Assembly: GCA_038322995.1 (NCBI GenBank) | Contig: JBBQGM010000019.1 | Location: forward strand, 1 to 56,408 | DNA: 56,408 nt | Source: QHXQ01 sp038322995 | Lineage (GTDB): Bacteria; Acidobacteriota; Blastocatellia; Pyrinomonadales; Pyrinomonadaceae | Direction: 5' to 3' | Shown: piece after piece, positions 36,011 through 44,056 of the stretch | How the letters are laid out: the number at the start of each line of letters is the position of its first letter | Numbering within the stretch: position 1 is the stretch's first letter | The notes under the pieces: generated by a model | The model's input: only the letters and a program-made list of their open reading frames with translations | Databases searched by the model: none | What the model was told of the DNA's origin: nothing | Position numbers and translations under genes: made by a program

Positions 36011-36726
36011 GGGCCTCCCTGCTGCTCGTCTTGTCGTTTACCGCCGCGCCGCGCCAACTCCGCGCTGATCTGTTCAAGCGTCACGCCGCGCTCGACGCAC
36101 ATCACGACGAGATGGTAAAGCAGGTCGGACGTTTCGGCGACGAGCGCCGCCGGCTCTTCATTTTTCGCTGCGATAATCGTCTCAGCCGCTTCTTCGCCGA
36201 GCTTTTTTAGTATCTTGTCCAAGCCCTGATCGAACAGATACGTCGTGTATGAGCCGGCGGGCCGTTCCACACGCCGCCGTGCGATGAGCACGTAAAGCTG
36301 CCGGAGTTGCGCGCCAAGTTCGGGCCCGGGCTGCGCGCCTGTCTCGCCGCCGCTCGTATTATCAAGCGCCGCTTGCTCCGTTGCAGCAGCAATCGGACGT
36401 GCCGGCAGATCGTCAAGTTCTTGATGGAAACATGTCCGCGCTCCTGTGTGGCAGGCCGGGCCGCGCGGCTCAACCGCGAGGAGCAGCGCGTCGGCATCGC
36501 AGTCCACGCGCACGCTGACGACGCGCTGCGTGTGCCCTGATGTCTCGCCCTTGTGCCACAGTTCGGCGCGCGAGCGTGACCAGAACCACGTCTCGCCCGT
36601 AGCGAGCGTGCGGGCTAAACTCTCCGCGTTCATATACGCGAGCGTTAAGATTTCGCCCGTCTTTGCGTCCTGCACGATGGCCGGCACAAGTCCGCGCTCG
36701 TCAAATTTGATGGCCGCCGCTTTCAT
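36007..36726 (-). CDS. hisIE: Bifunctional phosphoribosyl-AMP cyclohydrolase / phosphoribosyl-ATP pyrophosphatase
   Basis: The 239-residue fusion performs steps 2 and 3 of histidine synthesis. The HisI half (1-~110) shows WFWSRSRAELWHKGETSGH and zinc ligands in DCDAD, CHTGARTC. The HisE half (from about 140) has SYTTYLFDQGLDKILKKLGEEAAETIIAAKN. A linker of about 30 residues lies between. It overlaps hisF and hisN by four bases each (ATGA), so translation is coupled. Confidence 0.96.
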   Translation of the reverse strand: MKAAAIKFDERGLVPAIVQDAKTGEILTLAYMNAESLARTLATGETWFWSRSRAELWHKGETSGHTQRVVSVRVDCDADALLLAVEPRGPACHTGARTCFHQELDDLPARPIAAATEQAALDNTSGGETGAQPGPELGAQLRQLYVLIARRRVERPAGSYTTYLFDQGLDKILKKLGEEAAETIIAAKNEEPAALVAETSDLLYHLVVMCVERGVTLEQISAELARRGGKRQDEQQGGP

Positions 36727-37490
36727 CTCAGATGTACCCCACGCGCCCGCAGATAATCCTTCACCGTACCGATCTTGTATTGCCCGAAGTGAAACAGTGA
36801 AGCGGCCAGCACGGCGCTCGCGCCGCCCGCGGTCAGCGCATCGTAAAAATGCGCGAGCGTGCCCGCGCCGCCCGAAGCGATAACGGGAATCCGCACCGCG
36901 TCGCTGACGGCATGCGTCAACGCGAGATCATAGCCATCGCGTGTACCGTCTCTGTCCATGCTCGTCAACAAAATCTCGCCCGCGCCAAGTTGCTCCGCTC
37001 GCGCTGCCCACTCAACCGCATCCCAGCCCACATTGTTGCGCCCGCCATGGGTGTAGACATCCCAGCCAGCGCGTTCATCATCTGCCTGCCTGCGGCGCGC
37101 ATCAATCGCCAAAACAATGCACTGGCTGCCGAACGTCTCCGCCCCGGCCCGCAATAACTCCGGCGCTTTGACCGCCGCCGTATTCAGCGAGACTTTGTCC
37201 GCGCCCGCGCGTAACACAGCGCGGATGTCTGCGACGGAATTCAAGCCGCCGCCGACCGTGAACGGGATGAAGACTTGATCCGCGACGCGCCGCACAAGAT
37301 CGGCGACGATGGCGCGTTTGTCCGACGACGCCGTGATGTCGAGAAAGGTCAACTCGTCCGCGCCTTCTTCGTCGTACCGCCGCGCCTGCGCCACGGGATC
37401 GCCCGCGTCCGTCAACGAGACGAACCGAATGCCTTTGACCACGCGCCCGCGATCAATATCGAGACAGGGAATGATCCGCTTGGCCAGCAT
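36723..37490 (-). CDS. hisF: Imidazole glycerol phosphate synthase subunit HisF
   Basis: HisF is the cyclase half of the HisH-HisF synthase, making IGP and AICAR. The beta/alpha barrel shows CLDIDRG (catalytic Asp near residue 11), FTVGGGLNSVADIR, LAIDARR, LLTSMDRDGTRDGYD (second catalytic Asp) and VIASGGAG. I start at ATG 37488-37490 (MLAKRIIPCLD), the usual N-terminus; the open frame begins four codons earlier. The motifs are those of HisF, not HisA. No hisA gene lies between hisH and hisF where it is normally found. Confidence 0.96.
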   Translation of the reverse strand: MLAKRIIPCLDIDRGRVVKGIRFVSLTDAGDPVAQARRYDEEGADELTFLDITASSDKRAIVADLVRRVADQVFIPFTVGGGLNSVADIRAVLRAGADKVSLNTAAVKAPELLRAGAETFGSQCIVLAIDARRRQADDERAGWDVYTHGGRNNVGWDAVEWAARAEQLGAGEILLTSMDRDGTRDGYDLALTHAVSDAVRIPVIASGGAGTLAHFYDALTAGGASAVLAASLFHFGQYKIGTVKDYLRARGVHLR

Positions 37491-37517
37491 GCAACTCATC
37501 AAGCCGTCAGTTGGTGT

Positions 37518-38138
37518 TCAGCCGGCAAAATCCGCGTGCGCAAAATTATGCAGCAGGCGCAGGCCCGCCGCCTGACTCTTTTCGGGATGAAACTGCACCC
37601 CGCAGACGTGCTCGCGCCCGACGATGGCCGCGTAACTGAGGCCGTACTCTGTTTCGCCTAACACGGTGTCGCGCTCAGTCGCGGCGCAGTAATAAGAATG
37701 CACGAAGTAGAAGAACGCGCCGTCGTCGATGCCGGCGAACAACGGATGTTCCGGTTGTCGCTGGCTCACATTGTTCCAACCGACATGCGGCACGCGCAAC
37801 CCCGCGTCGAAGCGGCGCACGCGCCCGGCGAGCAGATGCAGCCCTGCCGTCTCGCCGAACTCTTCCGAGCCTTCAAACAACATCTGCATGCCGACGCACA
37901 CGCCCAACAATGGCGTGCCGGCCGCGACGCGCTCGCGCACCAACTCATCGAACCCGCGTTCACGCAGACCGTTCATGCACGCGCGAAATGCGCCCACGCC
38001 GGGCAACACTAATCTCTCGGCCGCGCGCAGCATGCGCTCATCGTCGCTCACGACGGCCGCGCAATTCGCCGCCGCGAACGCCTTCTCAACCGAGCGCAAG
38101 TTGCCCACGCCGTAATCAATGATCGCTACTTGCGGCAC
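37518..38138 (-). CDS. hisH: Imidazole glycerol phosphate synthase subunit HisH
   Basis: HisH is the glutamine amidotransferase that feeds ammonia to HisF. From GTG 38136-38138 the protein has 206 residues. It shows IIDYGVGNLRSV, the nucleophile C81 in LLGVCVGMQMLFEGSEE and the catalytic H184/E186 in VQFHPEKS. The open frame continues 20 codons upstream inside hisB; the GTG five bases after the hisB stop gives the usual N-terminus. AGGTG lies just ahead. Confidence 0.95.
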   Translation of the reverse strand: MPQVAIIDYGVGNLRSVEKAFAAANCAAVVSDDERMLRAAERLVLPGVGAFRACMNGLRERGFDELVRERVAAGTPLLGVCVGMQMLFEGSEEFGETAGLHLLAGRVRRFDAGLRVPHVGWNNVSQRQPEHPLFAGIDDGAFFYFVHSYYCAATERDTVLGETEYGLSYAAIVGREHVCGVQFHPEKSQAAGLRLLHNFAHADFAG

Positions 38139-38143
38139 TTCAC

Positions 38144-38752
38144 CTACAGCACTCCTTTCGTGCTCGGCACGCCGACGACGCGCGGGTCGCGCTCGCACGC
38201 TTGCCTGAGCGCGCGGGCCGTCGCCTTGAATGTGCCTTCAAGTATGTGATGCGTATTGCGCCCGCGCAGACAATCGATGTGCAAGTTGCAACGCGCGGCC
38301 TCGGCGAACGAGCGCCAGAAGTGTTCGGCCAACTCGACCGAAAAATTACCGATGGTGTGCCGGCGCGTCTCAACGGCATAGACGAGATAGAAACGCCCCG
38401 ACAGATCGACGACGGCGCGGCACAACGCCTCGTCCATCGGCACGAGGGCCGCGCCATAACGCGCGATGCCCTGCTTGTCGCCGAGTGCTTGCTGGAACGC
38501 CTGCCCCAGCGAGATCGCGATGTCCTCGACCGAATGATGATCATCGATCTCAAGATCGCCGCGACATTCGACTTCCACGTCGAACACGCCATGCCGCGCG
38601 AACAACTCAAGCATGTGATCGAGGAACGACACGCCGGTCACAATGCGCGCCTGCCCCGTGCCGTCGAGCGCGAGCGCGACGCGCACGTCCGTCTCCTTCG
38701 TCTTGCGGCGCACTTCAGCCGCGCGTGGCTGGGTCTGCAATTGTCTACTCAT
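38144..38752 (-). CDS. hisB: Imidazoleglycerol-phosphate dehydratase
   Basis: HisB dehydrates imidazole glycerol phosphate. The 202-residue monofunctional enzyme has the metal-binding FLDHMLELFARHG, DDHHSVEDIAISLG, and HHILEGTFKA motifs of the manganese-dependent dehydratase. The phosphatase domain found in enteric HisB is absent, in keeping with a separate hisN. It ends five bases before the hisH start. Heptad repeat 5 lies between it and hisC. Confidence 0.97.
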   Translation of the reverse strand: MSRQLQTQPRAAEVRRKTKETDVRVALALDGTGQARIVTGVSFLDHMLELFARHGVFDVEVECRGDLEIDDHHSVEDIAISLGQAFQQALGDKQGIARYGAALVPMDEALCRAVVDLSGRFYLVYAVETRRHTIGNFSVELAEHFWRSFAEAARCNLHIDCLRGRNTHHILEGTFKATARALRQACERDPRVVGVPSTKGVL

Positions 38753-38760
38753 AATTGGTT

Positions 38761-38800
38761 AATCTCAAATCTGAAGTTTGAAATTTGAAACCTCAAATCA
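38761..38800. repeat. Heptad repeat 5 (CTCAAAT / TTTGAAA type)
   Basis: Units CTCAAAT, CTGAAGT, TTGAAAT, TTGAAAC and CTCAAAT follow in seven-base phase, with self-complementary tcaaat/atttga pairs. It fills the gap between hisC and hisB, and the hisC stop codon (38798-38800) lies at its edge. Confidence 0.65.
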
Positions 38801-39898
38801 AACATGCTCAGTGCCACAGATTTCTTTGAGCGCGGCCACGAGCGCATCGTTCTCGGCGGGCGTGCCGACGCTGAAGCGAAAATAATCTTTAAGCATCGGG
38901 TAGCCGCTAACGTCGCGGATCAGGATACCGCGCGCCAGTAATTCGTTGAAGACATGGCGCGGTTTGATAGCAGAGCGCACGACCATGAAGTTCGCCTGCG
39001 AAGGCACAGGCGTGAGGCCCGCGATCTGTTGCAACTCGGCGAAGACGCGCTCGCGCTCGGCAATGATCCGCGCGCCAAGCGGGCGCAATTCAGACTCGTA
39101 CATTTCAACCGCCACTTCGGCCGCTGTCTGTGAAACCGCATTGAGGTTATAGGGCAGCACAGCTTTGCCGATCTCGCGCGCGAGCGCGGGCGCGGCGAGC
39201 AAGTAGCCGACGCGCAAAGCCGCCAAGGCCATTGCTTTCGAGAACGTGCGGAAGACGATTAAATTTCCATGCGCGGCTAAGAGCGGCACGACCGTCCGGC
39301 CGGCAAACTCGAAATAGGCTTCGTCAATCACGATCAACCCGCGCGCCGTCTCAAGCAAGCGGATGAGATCGCTGTCCGCGAGCAGACAGCCGGTCGGATT
39401 ATTCGGCGAACAAATGATAATGACAGCCGGATCGTGCGCCTCGACCGCACGGATGATGGCCGGTGCGTCGTAAGTCAGATCGAGCGCGAGCGGGATGCTG
39501 ATAAGCTCACCGCCGAGCACGGTCGTCACCTGTCGATAGAGCGCGAACGTCGGCTCACAAATGAGGACACGCTTGCCCGGTTCGACCGTCGTCATCAACG
39601 TCGCTTGAATCAACTCGTTCGAGCCGTTGCCTGCGATGACACCGTCCGCTGTCCATCCAGCGAACGCCGCGAGTTTTTCATGCAGCGGACCGGGAATGAA
39701 GTCCGGGTAGCGCGCCCAGGCGCGCGCACGCAGTCGTCGCTCGGTCTCCGCTCTGATCGGCGCGGGTAGCTCGAACGGATTCTCGTTCTGATTGAGCTTA
39801 ACGGGCGCGCGATCAGGCGCGAGCGTGTAAGCCCGCAACGCGCGCACGCGCGGCTTGATGTTGGTTAAAGGGTCATGCATCGTTCGTTCATGATTCAT
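38798..39898 (-). CDS. hisC: Histidinol-phosphate aminotransferase
   Basis: HisC converts imidazole acetol phosphate to histidinol phosphate with PLP. The ~366-residue protein shows the class II aminotransferase features KLNQNENPF, NGSNELI, CSPNNPTGCL, VIDEAYFEF and the PLP lysine K221 in FRTFSKAMALAALRVGYL. The start is ambiguous: ATG 39896-39898 overlaps hisD by eleven bases, while ATG 39878-39880 (MHDPLTNIKP) begins seven bases after the hisD stop. Neither has a clear ribosome site. Confidence 0.96.
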   Translation of the reverse strand: MNHERTMHDPLTNIKPRVRALRAYTLAPDRAPVKLNQNENPFELPAPIRAETERRLRARAWARYPDFIPGPLHEKLAAFAGWTADGVIAGNGSNELIQATLMTTVEPGKRVLICEPTFALYRQVTTVLGGELISIPLALDLTYDAPAIIRAVEAHDPAVIIICSPNNPTGCLLADSDLIRLLETARGLIVIDEAYFEFAGRTVVPLLAAHGNLIVFRTFSKAMALAALRVGYLLAAPALAREIGKAVLPYNLNAVSQTAAEVAVEMYESELRPLGARIIAERERVFAELQQIAGLTPVPSQANFMVVRSAIKPRHVFNELLARGILIRDVSGYPMLKDYFRFSVGTPAENDALVAALKEICGTEHV

Positions 39899-41195
39899 CA
39901 CTATCGGCTAAGCGAATTAACGCCGAGCGCGCGTGTGCGTCGAGACCTTCGGCGCGGGCAAGCGCGGCGATCATGGGGGCGCTGTGTGCGATGTCGGCGC
40001 GCGTGTAATGCAACAACGTTGTGTGCCGCAGAAAATCGTGGACGCTGAGCGCGGAGGAGAAACGCGCCGCACCGCCCGTGGGCAACACATGATTCGGGCC
40101 GGCGAAATAATCGCCGACGGCTTCGGGCGTGTGCGCGCCGAAGAAGATCGCGCCCGCATGCAGCACACCGGCCGCAAACATCTCGTCGTCCTGCGTCATC
40201 AATTCAAGATGCTCCGGTGCAAGTTCATTCACGAGCGCGCAGGCTTCGCCGAGACTAGCAACGATGAATGCCGCGCCGTAATCCGCGAGAGAGTTTGTGA
40301 TAATCGCGCGGCGCGGCAGCGTCTCCGCTTGCCGCGCGACTTCGCCGGCCACCTCGGCCGCTAATTGCACGCTCGTTGTGATCAGTACGGCCGAAGCGTC
40401 CTCGCCATGCTCGGCTTGTGCGAGCAGATCGGCGGCGATGTAACGGGCCTGCGCCGTGTCGTCCGCGACCACGACGATTTCGCTCGGGCCGGCGATGGAA
40501 TCGATGCCGACCACGCCGAATACGAGTTTCTTGGCCGCCGCGACGAAGCGATTGCCAGGCCCCGTGATCTTGTCCACGCGCGGCACGGTCTCTGTGCCAT
40601 AGGCGAGCGCGGCGACGGCTTGCGCGCCGCCGACTTGATAAATCTCCGTGACGCCAAGTTCGACCAGCGCGGCAGCGACCGCCGGTGTCTCCGCGAGCGT
40701 GCGCGGCGGCGTCGCGACCACGATGCGCGCGACGCCCGCGACCTGCGCGGGCACAACGTTCATCACGACCGACGATGGATAGCTCGCCGTCCCGCCCGGC
40801 ACGTACAAGCCCGCGCGCTCAAGCGGGGTGAACCGTTGGCCGATGCGTGAGCCGTTGGCTGTGGTGCTCGCCCAGGCCGCGCGCCGTTCTTGTTCGTGAA
40901 AGGCGCGGATGTTTTTGATCGCCGCGCGCAGTGCCGCCAGCACCGCCGCATCAACCCGCGCGGCCGATGTGCGCAAGGTCGCTTCGTCAACGCGCAGTGC
41001 GGCCGGCGCGAGGGTCACACCATCGAAGCGTTCGGTGTAGGCGACGAGCGCCGCGTCGCCGCGTTGCCGCACGTCCGCGATGATCGCACTGACGGTCGTC
41101 ATCAACGCCGCATCAAGCGCAACGCTACGCGCCTTGATGTGCGCGAGCTTTGCCGCGCGGCGCACACGTTCGTTGCTTTTGATGATTTCGATCAA
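39888..41195 (-). CDS. hisD: Histidinol dehydrogenase
   Basis: HisD oxidises histidinol to histidine in two steps with NAD and zinc. Motifs are ERAGLYVPGGTASYPSSVVM, VDKITGPGN, SIAGPSEIVVVADD, AQAEHGEDASAV and the late NHVLPTGGAARFSS. I start at TTG 41193-41195, because GAAGGAG sits eight bases upstream and the start falls 13 bases after the hisG stop. The open frame extends 17 codons upstream into hisG. This gives 435 residues, normal for the family. Confidence 0.95.
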   Translation of the reverse strand: MIEIIKSNERVRRAAKLAHIKARSVALDAALMTTVSAIIADVRQRGDAALVAYTERFDGVTLAPAALRVDEATLRTSAARVDAAVLAALRAAIKNIRAFHEQERRAAWASTTANGSRIGQRFTPLERAGLYVPGGTASYPSSVVMNVVPAQVAGVARIVVATPPRTLAETPAVAAALVELGVTEIYQVGGAQAVAALAYGTETVPRVDKITGPGNRFVAAAKKLVFGVVGIDSIAGPSEIVVVADDTAQARYIAADLLAQAEHGEDASAVLITTSVQLAAEVAGEVARQAETLPRRAIITNSLADYGAAFIVASLGEACALVNELAPEHLELMTQDDEMFAAGVLHAGAIFFGAHTPEAVGDYFAGPNHVLPTGGAARFSSALSVHDFLRHTTLLHYTRADIAHSAPMIAALARAEGLDAHARSALIRLADSDES

Positions 41196-41208
41196 CGCCA
41201 ATGCTCCT

Positions 41209-41937
41209 TCACGCGCCTGATGCGGCCGCGCCGTCGGCCAGCGCACGGCGCAATGCTTCGATCAATTCGACTAACGCAGTTGTCTTCAGTTGATAACTAG
41301 CCCGGTTAACCACGAGCCGGCCGGTTGATGTGGTGATCGTCTCTAAAACGACGAGGCCGTTCTCCGCCAGCGTGCGCCCCGTCTCGACCAGATCAACGAT
41401 ACAATCGGCGAGGCCCAGCACCGGCGCAAGTTCAACCGAACCGGACAACTCGATGATCTCGACGGGCACGCCCCGCGCGCCAAAATGCGCCGCCGCGATG
41501 CGCGGATATTTTGTCGCCACGCGCAGCATGCCCGCTTCCCTCTCCACCGTGTCCGCCCGCGCCGCGACCGCGATGCGGCAACGACTGATGCACAGGTCGA
41601 GCGGCTGTAACACGTCCGCCGCCGCTTCGAGCAGCACATCGCGCCCGACCACACCGCAGTCTGCGATCCCATGCTCGACATAGACCGGCACGTCCGCCGG
41701 TTTGACGAAGACGAAGCGATAGCGCCCGCTCTCATCCACGACCGCCAGCCGCCGCGACTGCAACGCCTCAGCACGCACGCGTACGCCTGCCCCTGCTAGC
41801 ACCCGCAACGCCTCGTCCTGCATGCGGCCCTTAGCCAGCGCGACAGTGAGCAAGAACGAAGGCTGCGAGATGAAAGACGCTGGCTCAAGCACTTCATCGT
41901 TCGCCGCTTGATAGTTTGCTTTTAGTTGACCGCTCAT
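41209..41937 (-). CDS. hisG: ATP phosphoribosyltransferase, short form
   Basis: HisG starts the pathway by joining ATP and PRPP. This 242-residue protein is the short, catalytic-only form. It shows LTVALAKGRMQDEALRVL, the DVPVYVEHGIADCGVVGRD segment, the PRPP loop region VATKYPRIAAAHF and ADCIVDLVETGRTLAENGL. It lacks the C-terminal histidine-binding domain, so it needs HisZ, whose gene ends four bases upstream. The N-terminus has about 25 residues more than usual before the first strand. Confidence 0.95.
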   Translation of the reverse strand: MSGQLKANYQAANDEVLEPASFISQPSFLLTVALAKGRMQDEALRVLAGAGVRVRAEALQSRRLAVVDESGRYRFVFVKPADVPVYVEHGIADCGVVGRDVLLEAAADVLQPLDLCISRCRIAVAARADTVEREAGMLRVATKYPRIAAAHFGARGVPVEIIELSGSVELAPVLGLADCIVDLVETGRTLAENGLVVLETITTSTGRLVVNRASYQLKTTALVELIEALRRALADGAAASGA

Positions 41938-41941
41938 GCCT

Positions 41942-43054
41942 TCAACCTTCGTCGCTTAATCTGATCGGCTCGCCATTGGCGCGCTTGCGGCGGGCGGCGC
42001 GAAAGCGATCAAGGATGTCATCGTCGTCAACGAACGTGGGTTGCGCCGGCCCGTTGAGCGCGAGCGTTGAATGATTGCGCGCCAGCACATCGGTGAGCGC
42101 GTCGAGGTCGAGGACGAAGCCGATGGCGGCGTCGCGGCCGCCGAAATTGGCGGTCAACTCGTCGTAACGCCCGCCGCTGCCCACGCGCGTGCCCGCGCCC
42201 GCAACGTAAATTTTATAAACCAGCCCCGTGTAGTAATCAAGACCTGCCACGTCGCCGAGATCGATCTCGAATGAGTCCGCCACGTTTAGCATTTCGAGCA
42301 CGCGCCACAGTTCGGCGAGTTCATCCAGCGCGGCGGCCGAGCGCGTATTCCGCAGGAACGAACGCGCGGCGTCGAGGATGTCGCGTGGGCCTGTGAGGCG
42401 TGTCAGGTGGGCGACCGCTTTGGGCCCGTTCGTGGTGTGCGCGGCGAGGAAGCGCGTGAGCGCATCGGTGTCGCGCGTGTCAATAATACTGCGCATCTCT
42501 GCGCGTGTGGCCGCGTCGAGGTTGAGTTGGGCGGCGACGCCGTTGAAGATACCAACGTGGTTAAGCGTGATGCGAAAGCGGCCGGCGAGGCCGAGTTGGG
42601 CCAGCGCCTCGACGGCGATCAAAAGCGTTTCGAGATCGGCCGCCGCGCCACTCGCGCCGATCAATTCGCAGCCGAGTTGCGTCCACTCACGTCGCCATTC
42701 GGCGTGCGAGCGCGGTCGTTGGCGAAAGACCGAGGCGGCGTAGCAGAGGCGCAAGGGCCGCGCCCGCCGCGCGAAGAGCGTGGCGGAGGCGCGGGCCACA
42801 GATGAGGTCACGTCGGGCCGGAGCGCGAGCAGGCGGCCGTCCGTGTCGGTAAAGCGAAAGGCGCGTTGCGCTTCGCCGTGGCCCATGCCGCGCGCAAAGA
42901 GCGCGTAGTAGTCGAGCGCGGGCGTGGCGATCTCTTCATATGCCCAACCGGCGAAGACTGCCATCGCCGTGTCTTCAACCGCGCGGCGCAAGCGCGCCTC
43001 CGCGCCGCAGTAGTAGCGCAGGCCATCGGGCAGCTTCGATAAAGGTTCCGACAT
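41942..43054 (-). CDS. hisZ: ATP phosphoribosyltransferase regulatory subunit
   Basis: HisZ is a catalytically inactive relative of histidyl-tRNA synthetase that allows feedback control of short HisG by histidine. The 370-residue protein has the class II fold: FRFTDTDGRLLALRPDVTSSVAR (motif 2 region), RLCYAASVFRQRP and GLDYYTGLVYKIY. It has no anticodon-binding domain. It is the first structural gene of the operon, 37 bases after the attenuator terminator. Together with hisG it is the point of both allosteric and transcriptional control. Confidence 0.94.
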   Translation of the reverse strand: MSEPLSKLPDGLRYYCGAEARLRRAVEDTAMAVFAGWAYEEIATPALDYYALFARGMGHGEAQRAFRFTDTDGRLLALRPDVTSSVARASATLFARRARPLRLCYAASVFRQRPRSHAEWRREWTQLGCELIGASGAAADLETLLIAVEALAQLGLAGRFRITLNHVGIFNGVAAQLNLDAATRAEMRSIIDTRDTDALTRFLAAHTTNGPKAVAHLTRLTGPRDILDAARSFLRNTRSAAALDELAELWRVLEMLNVADSFEIDLGDVAGLDYYTGLVYKIYVAGAGTRVGSGGRYDELTANFGGRDAAIGFVLDLDALTDVLARNHSTLALNGPAQPTFVDDDDILDRFRAARRKRANGEPIRLSDEG

Positions 43055-43090
43055 GAATACTGTTGACTACTAAAATACGGTTAACTGGCT

Positions 43091-43133
43091 AAAAAACCCG
43101 CTGCCGGACTCTGCGAGTCGCGCGGCAGCGGGT
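43091..43133 (-). terminator. his operon attenuator terminator
   Basis: On the minus strand ACCCGCTGCCG (43133-43123) pairs perfectly with CGGCAGCGGGT (43106-43096). An inner GACTC/GAGTC helix lies between them, and TTTTTT follows directly. It lies between the his-rich leader and hisZ. A GCAGCG just after the leader's His codons could pair with CGCTGC in the 5' arm of the stem and so act as an antiterminator. Confidence 0.88.
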
Positions 43134-43172
43134 GATTGATCGTGTGCGGGCTTTGTTACTACGGTCTGCCCG

Positions 43173-43253
43173 TCATGCGTCAAGCGTCAACACGCTGCGG
43201 TCATGGCGCTGATGGCCATGATGTGGGCGCGCATGTTGGTGTAGCTGTGGCAT
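43173..43253 (-). CDS. hisL: Histidine-rich leader peptide of the his operon
   Basis: The frame from ATG 43251-43253 to TGA 43173-43175 encodes 26 residues with histidine at positions 5, 7, 11, 12, 14 and 17, six of thirteen residues in that stretch. It lies between a near-consensus promoter and a rho-independent terminator ahead of hisZ. In known his attenuators, scarcity of charged tRNA-His stalls the ribosome on such codons, favouring an antiterminator. No good Shine-Dalgarno is visible, so initiation may be weak or leaderless-like. The other frames here contain at most one His. Confidence 0.82.
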   Translation of the reverse strand: MPQLHQHARPHHGHQRHDRSVLTLDA

Positions 43254-43294
43254 GAATTTTTCGACGTTTGAACTCTTTGCTTAGGCGAAGTGAT

Positions 43295-43324
43295 CTTATA
43301 ACTGACGGCCGCGCCGGGTGTCAA
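43295..43324 (-). promoter_or_regulatory. his operon promoter
   Basis: On the minus strand a perfect -35 TTGACA (complement of 43319-43324) is 18 bases from -10 TATAAG (complement of 43295-43300). Transcription should start near 43287, about 35 bases before the leader ATG. It lies just past the hemerythrin gene stop (43344). Confidence 0.85.
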
Positions 43325-43343
43325 ACGGGTTGGCCCGTGCGGA

Positions 43344-43799
43344 TTACGAACTGGCCGCGGCCGCCTTCTGCGCTTTCTTCTCCGCTGCCATGCGCGTGCC
43401 GAGCGATTCAAGTTGTTCTTTGCTCAACACCTCGCGTGCGCCCTTGAACATGTCTTCCTCTTCCTCTTCGACGTGATGCTCGACGTTCTCTTTCAGCACT
43501 TTCAACTTGGCCGTCCACTGTTCGCTGCCAACACCCATCCCGGCCAATTCGCCGAGCAACATCTTGATGACGTGATGCTCTTCGATGCCTTCGAGCGTGA
43601 TGTCGCGCGTCTCGGCCTCTTGTTTCAGTATCGGGTAGAAGATGGTCTCCTCGATGTGCGCGTGTACGTCGAGTTCCTGTTTCAATTTTGTGAACAATTC
43701 CTCGCGCGTCTTCACCGCGCGCTCGGTTGTCGGCTCTAACTCCTCGAAAAGGCCGGCGACCGTTTCGTGGTCATGCTTCAACAATGCGATTGCGTCCAT
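43344..43799 (-). CDS. Hemerythrin HHE-domain protein
   Basis: The 151 residues form a four-helix bundle with the non-heme di-iron ligands of bacterial hemerythrins. They are LLKHDHETV (about 7-15), HAHIEETIFYP (about 46-56), EEHHVIKML (about 73-81) and HHVEEEEEDMF (about 107-117). Such proteins bind oxygen, NO or iron under stress. The tail is rich in Lys and Ala. GGAGG is seven bases before ATG 43797-43799. Its stop lies 20 bases upstream of the his promoter, so read-through into the his operon is possible. Confidence 0.92.
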   Translation of the reverse strand: MDAIALLKHDHETVAGLFEELEPTTERAVKTREELFTKLKQELDVHAHIEETIFYPILKQEAETRDITLEGIEEHHVIKMLLGELAGMGVGSEQWTAKLKVLKENVEHHVEEEEEDMFKGAREVLSKEQLESLGTRMAAEKKAQKAAAASS

Positions 43800-43889
43800 A
43801 TTTCTCCCTCCGCCTGCTCAGTCTAGTTACATTTGCACGTTATCGGTACGCGCGTTGATGTTTGCAGAGTTAGCAATCAAACGGAATGC

Positions 43890-43911
43890 CAGACGCTAAC
43901 ACCAGCGTCTG
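43890..43911. repeat. Short palindrome between divergent genes
   Basis: Perfect eight-base arms cagacgct (43890-43897) and agcgtctg (43904-43911) surround a six-base loop. It lies midway between the divergent hemerythrin and DUF3616 genes and could be an operator or a dispersed palindromic repeat. Confidence 0.45.
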
Positions 43912-44056
43912 AACCCACCCACCATTAGCAACCTTATTCTTGAAAAACTGTTGTATGGCGATTACAATCCGCGCGCTCAAGCCAGCCGGGTGCAACTACA
44001 GGCCGTCGGTCGCGTTTCGATTACAACTCAGTTTCAAGACAGGAAAGGACGACAAT

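Noticed and set aside
43187..43411. Alternative frame across the his leader
   Set aside because: It contains few His codons and runs back into the hemerythrin gene end; the 43173-43253 frame fits the promoter and terminator positions and is far richer in His.
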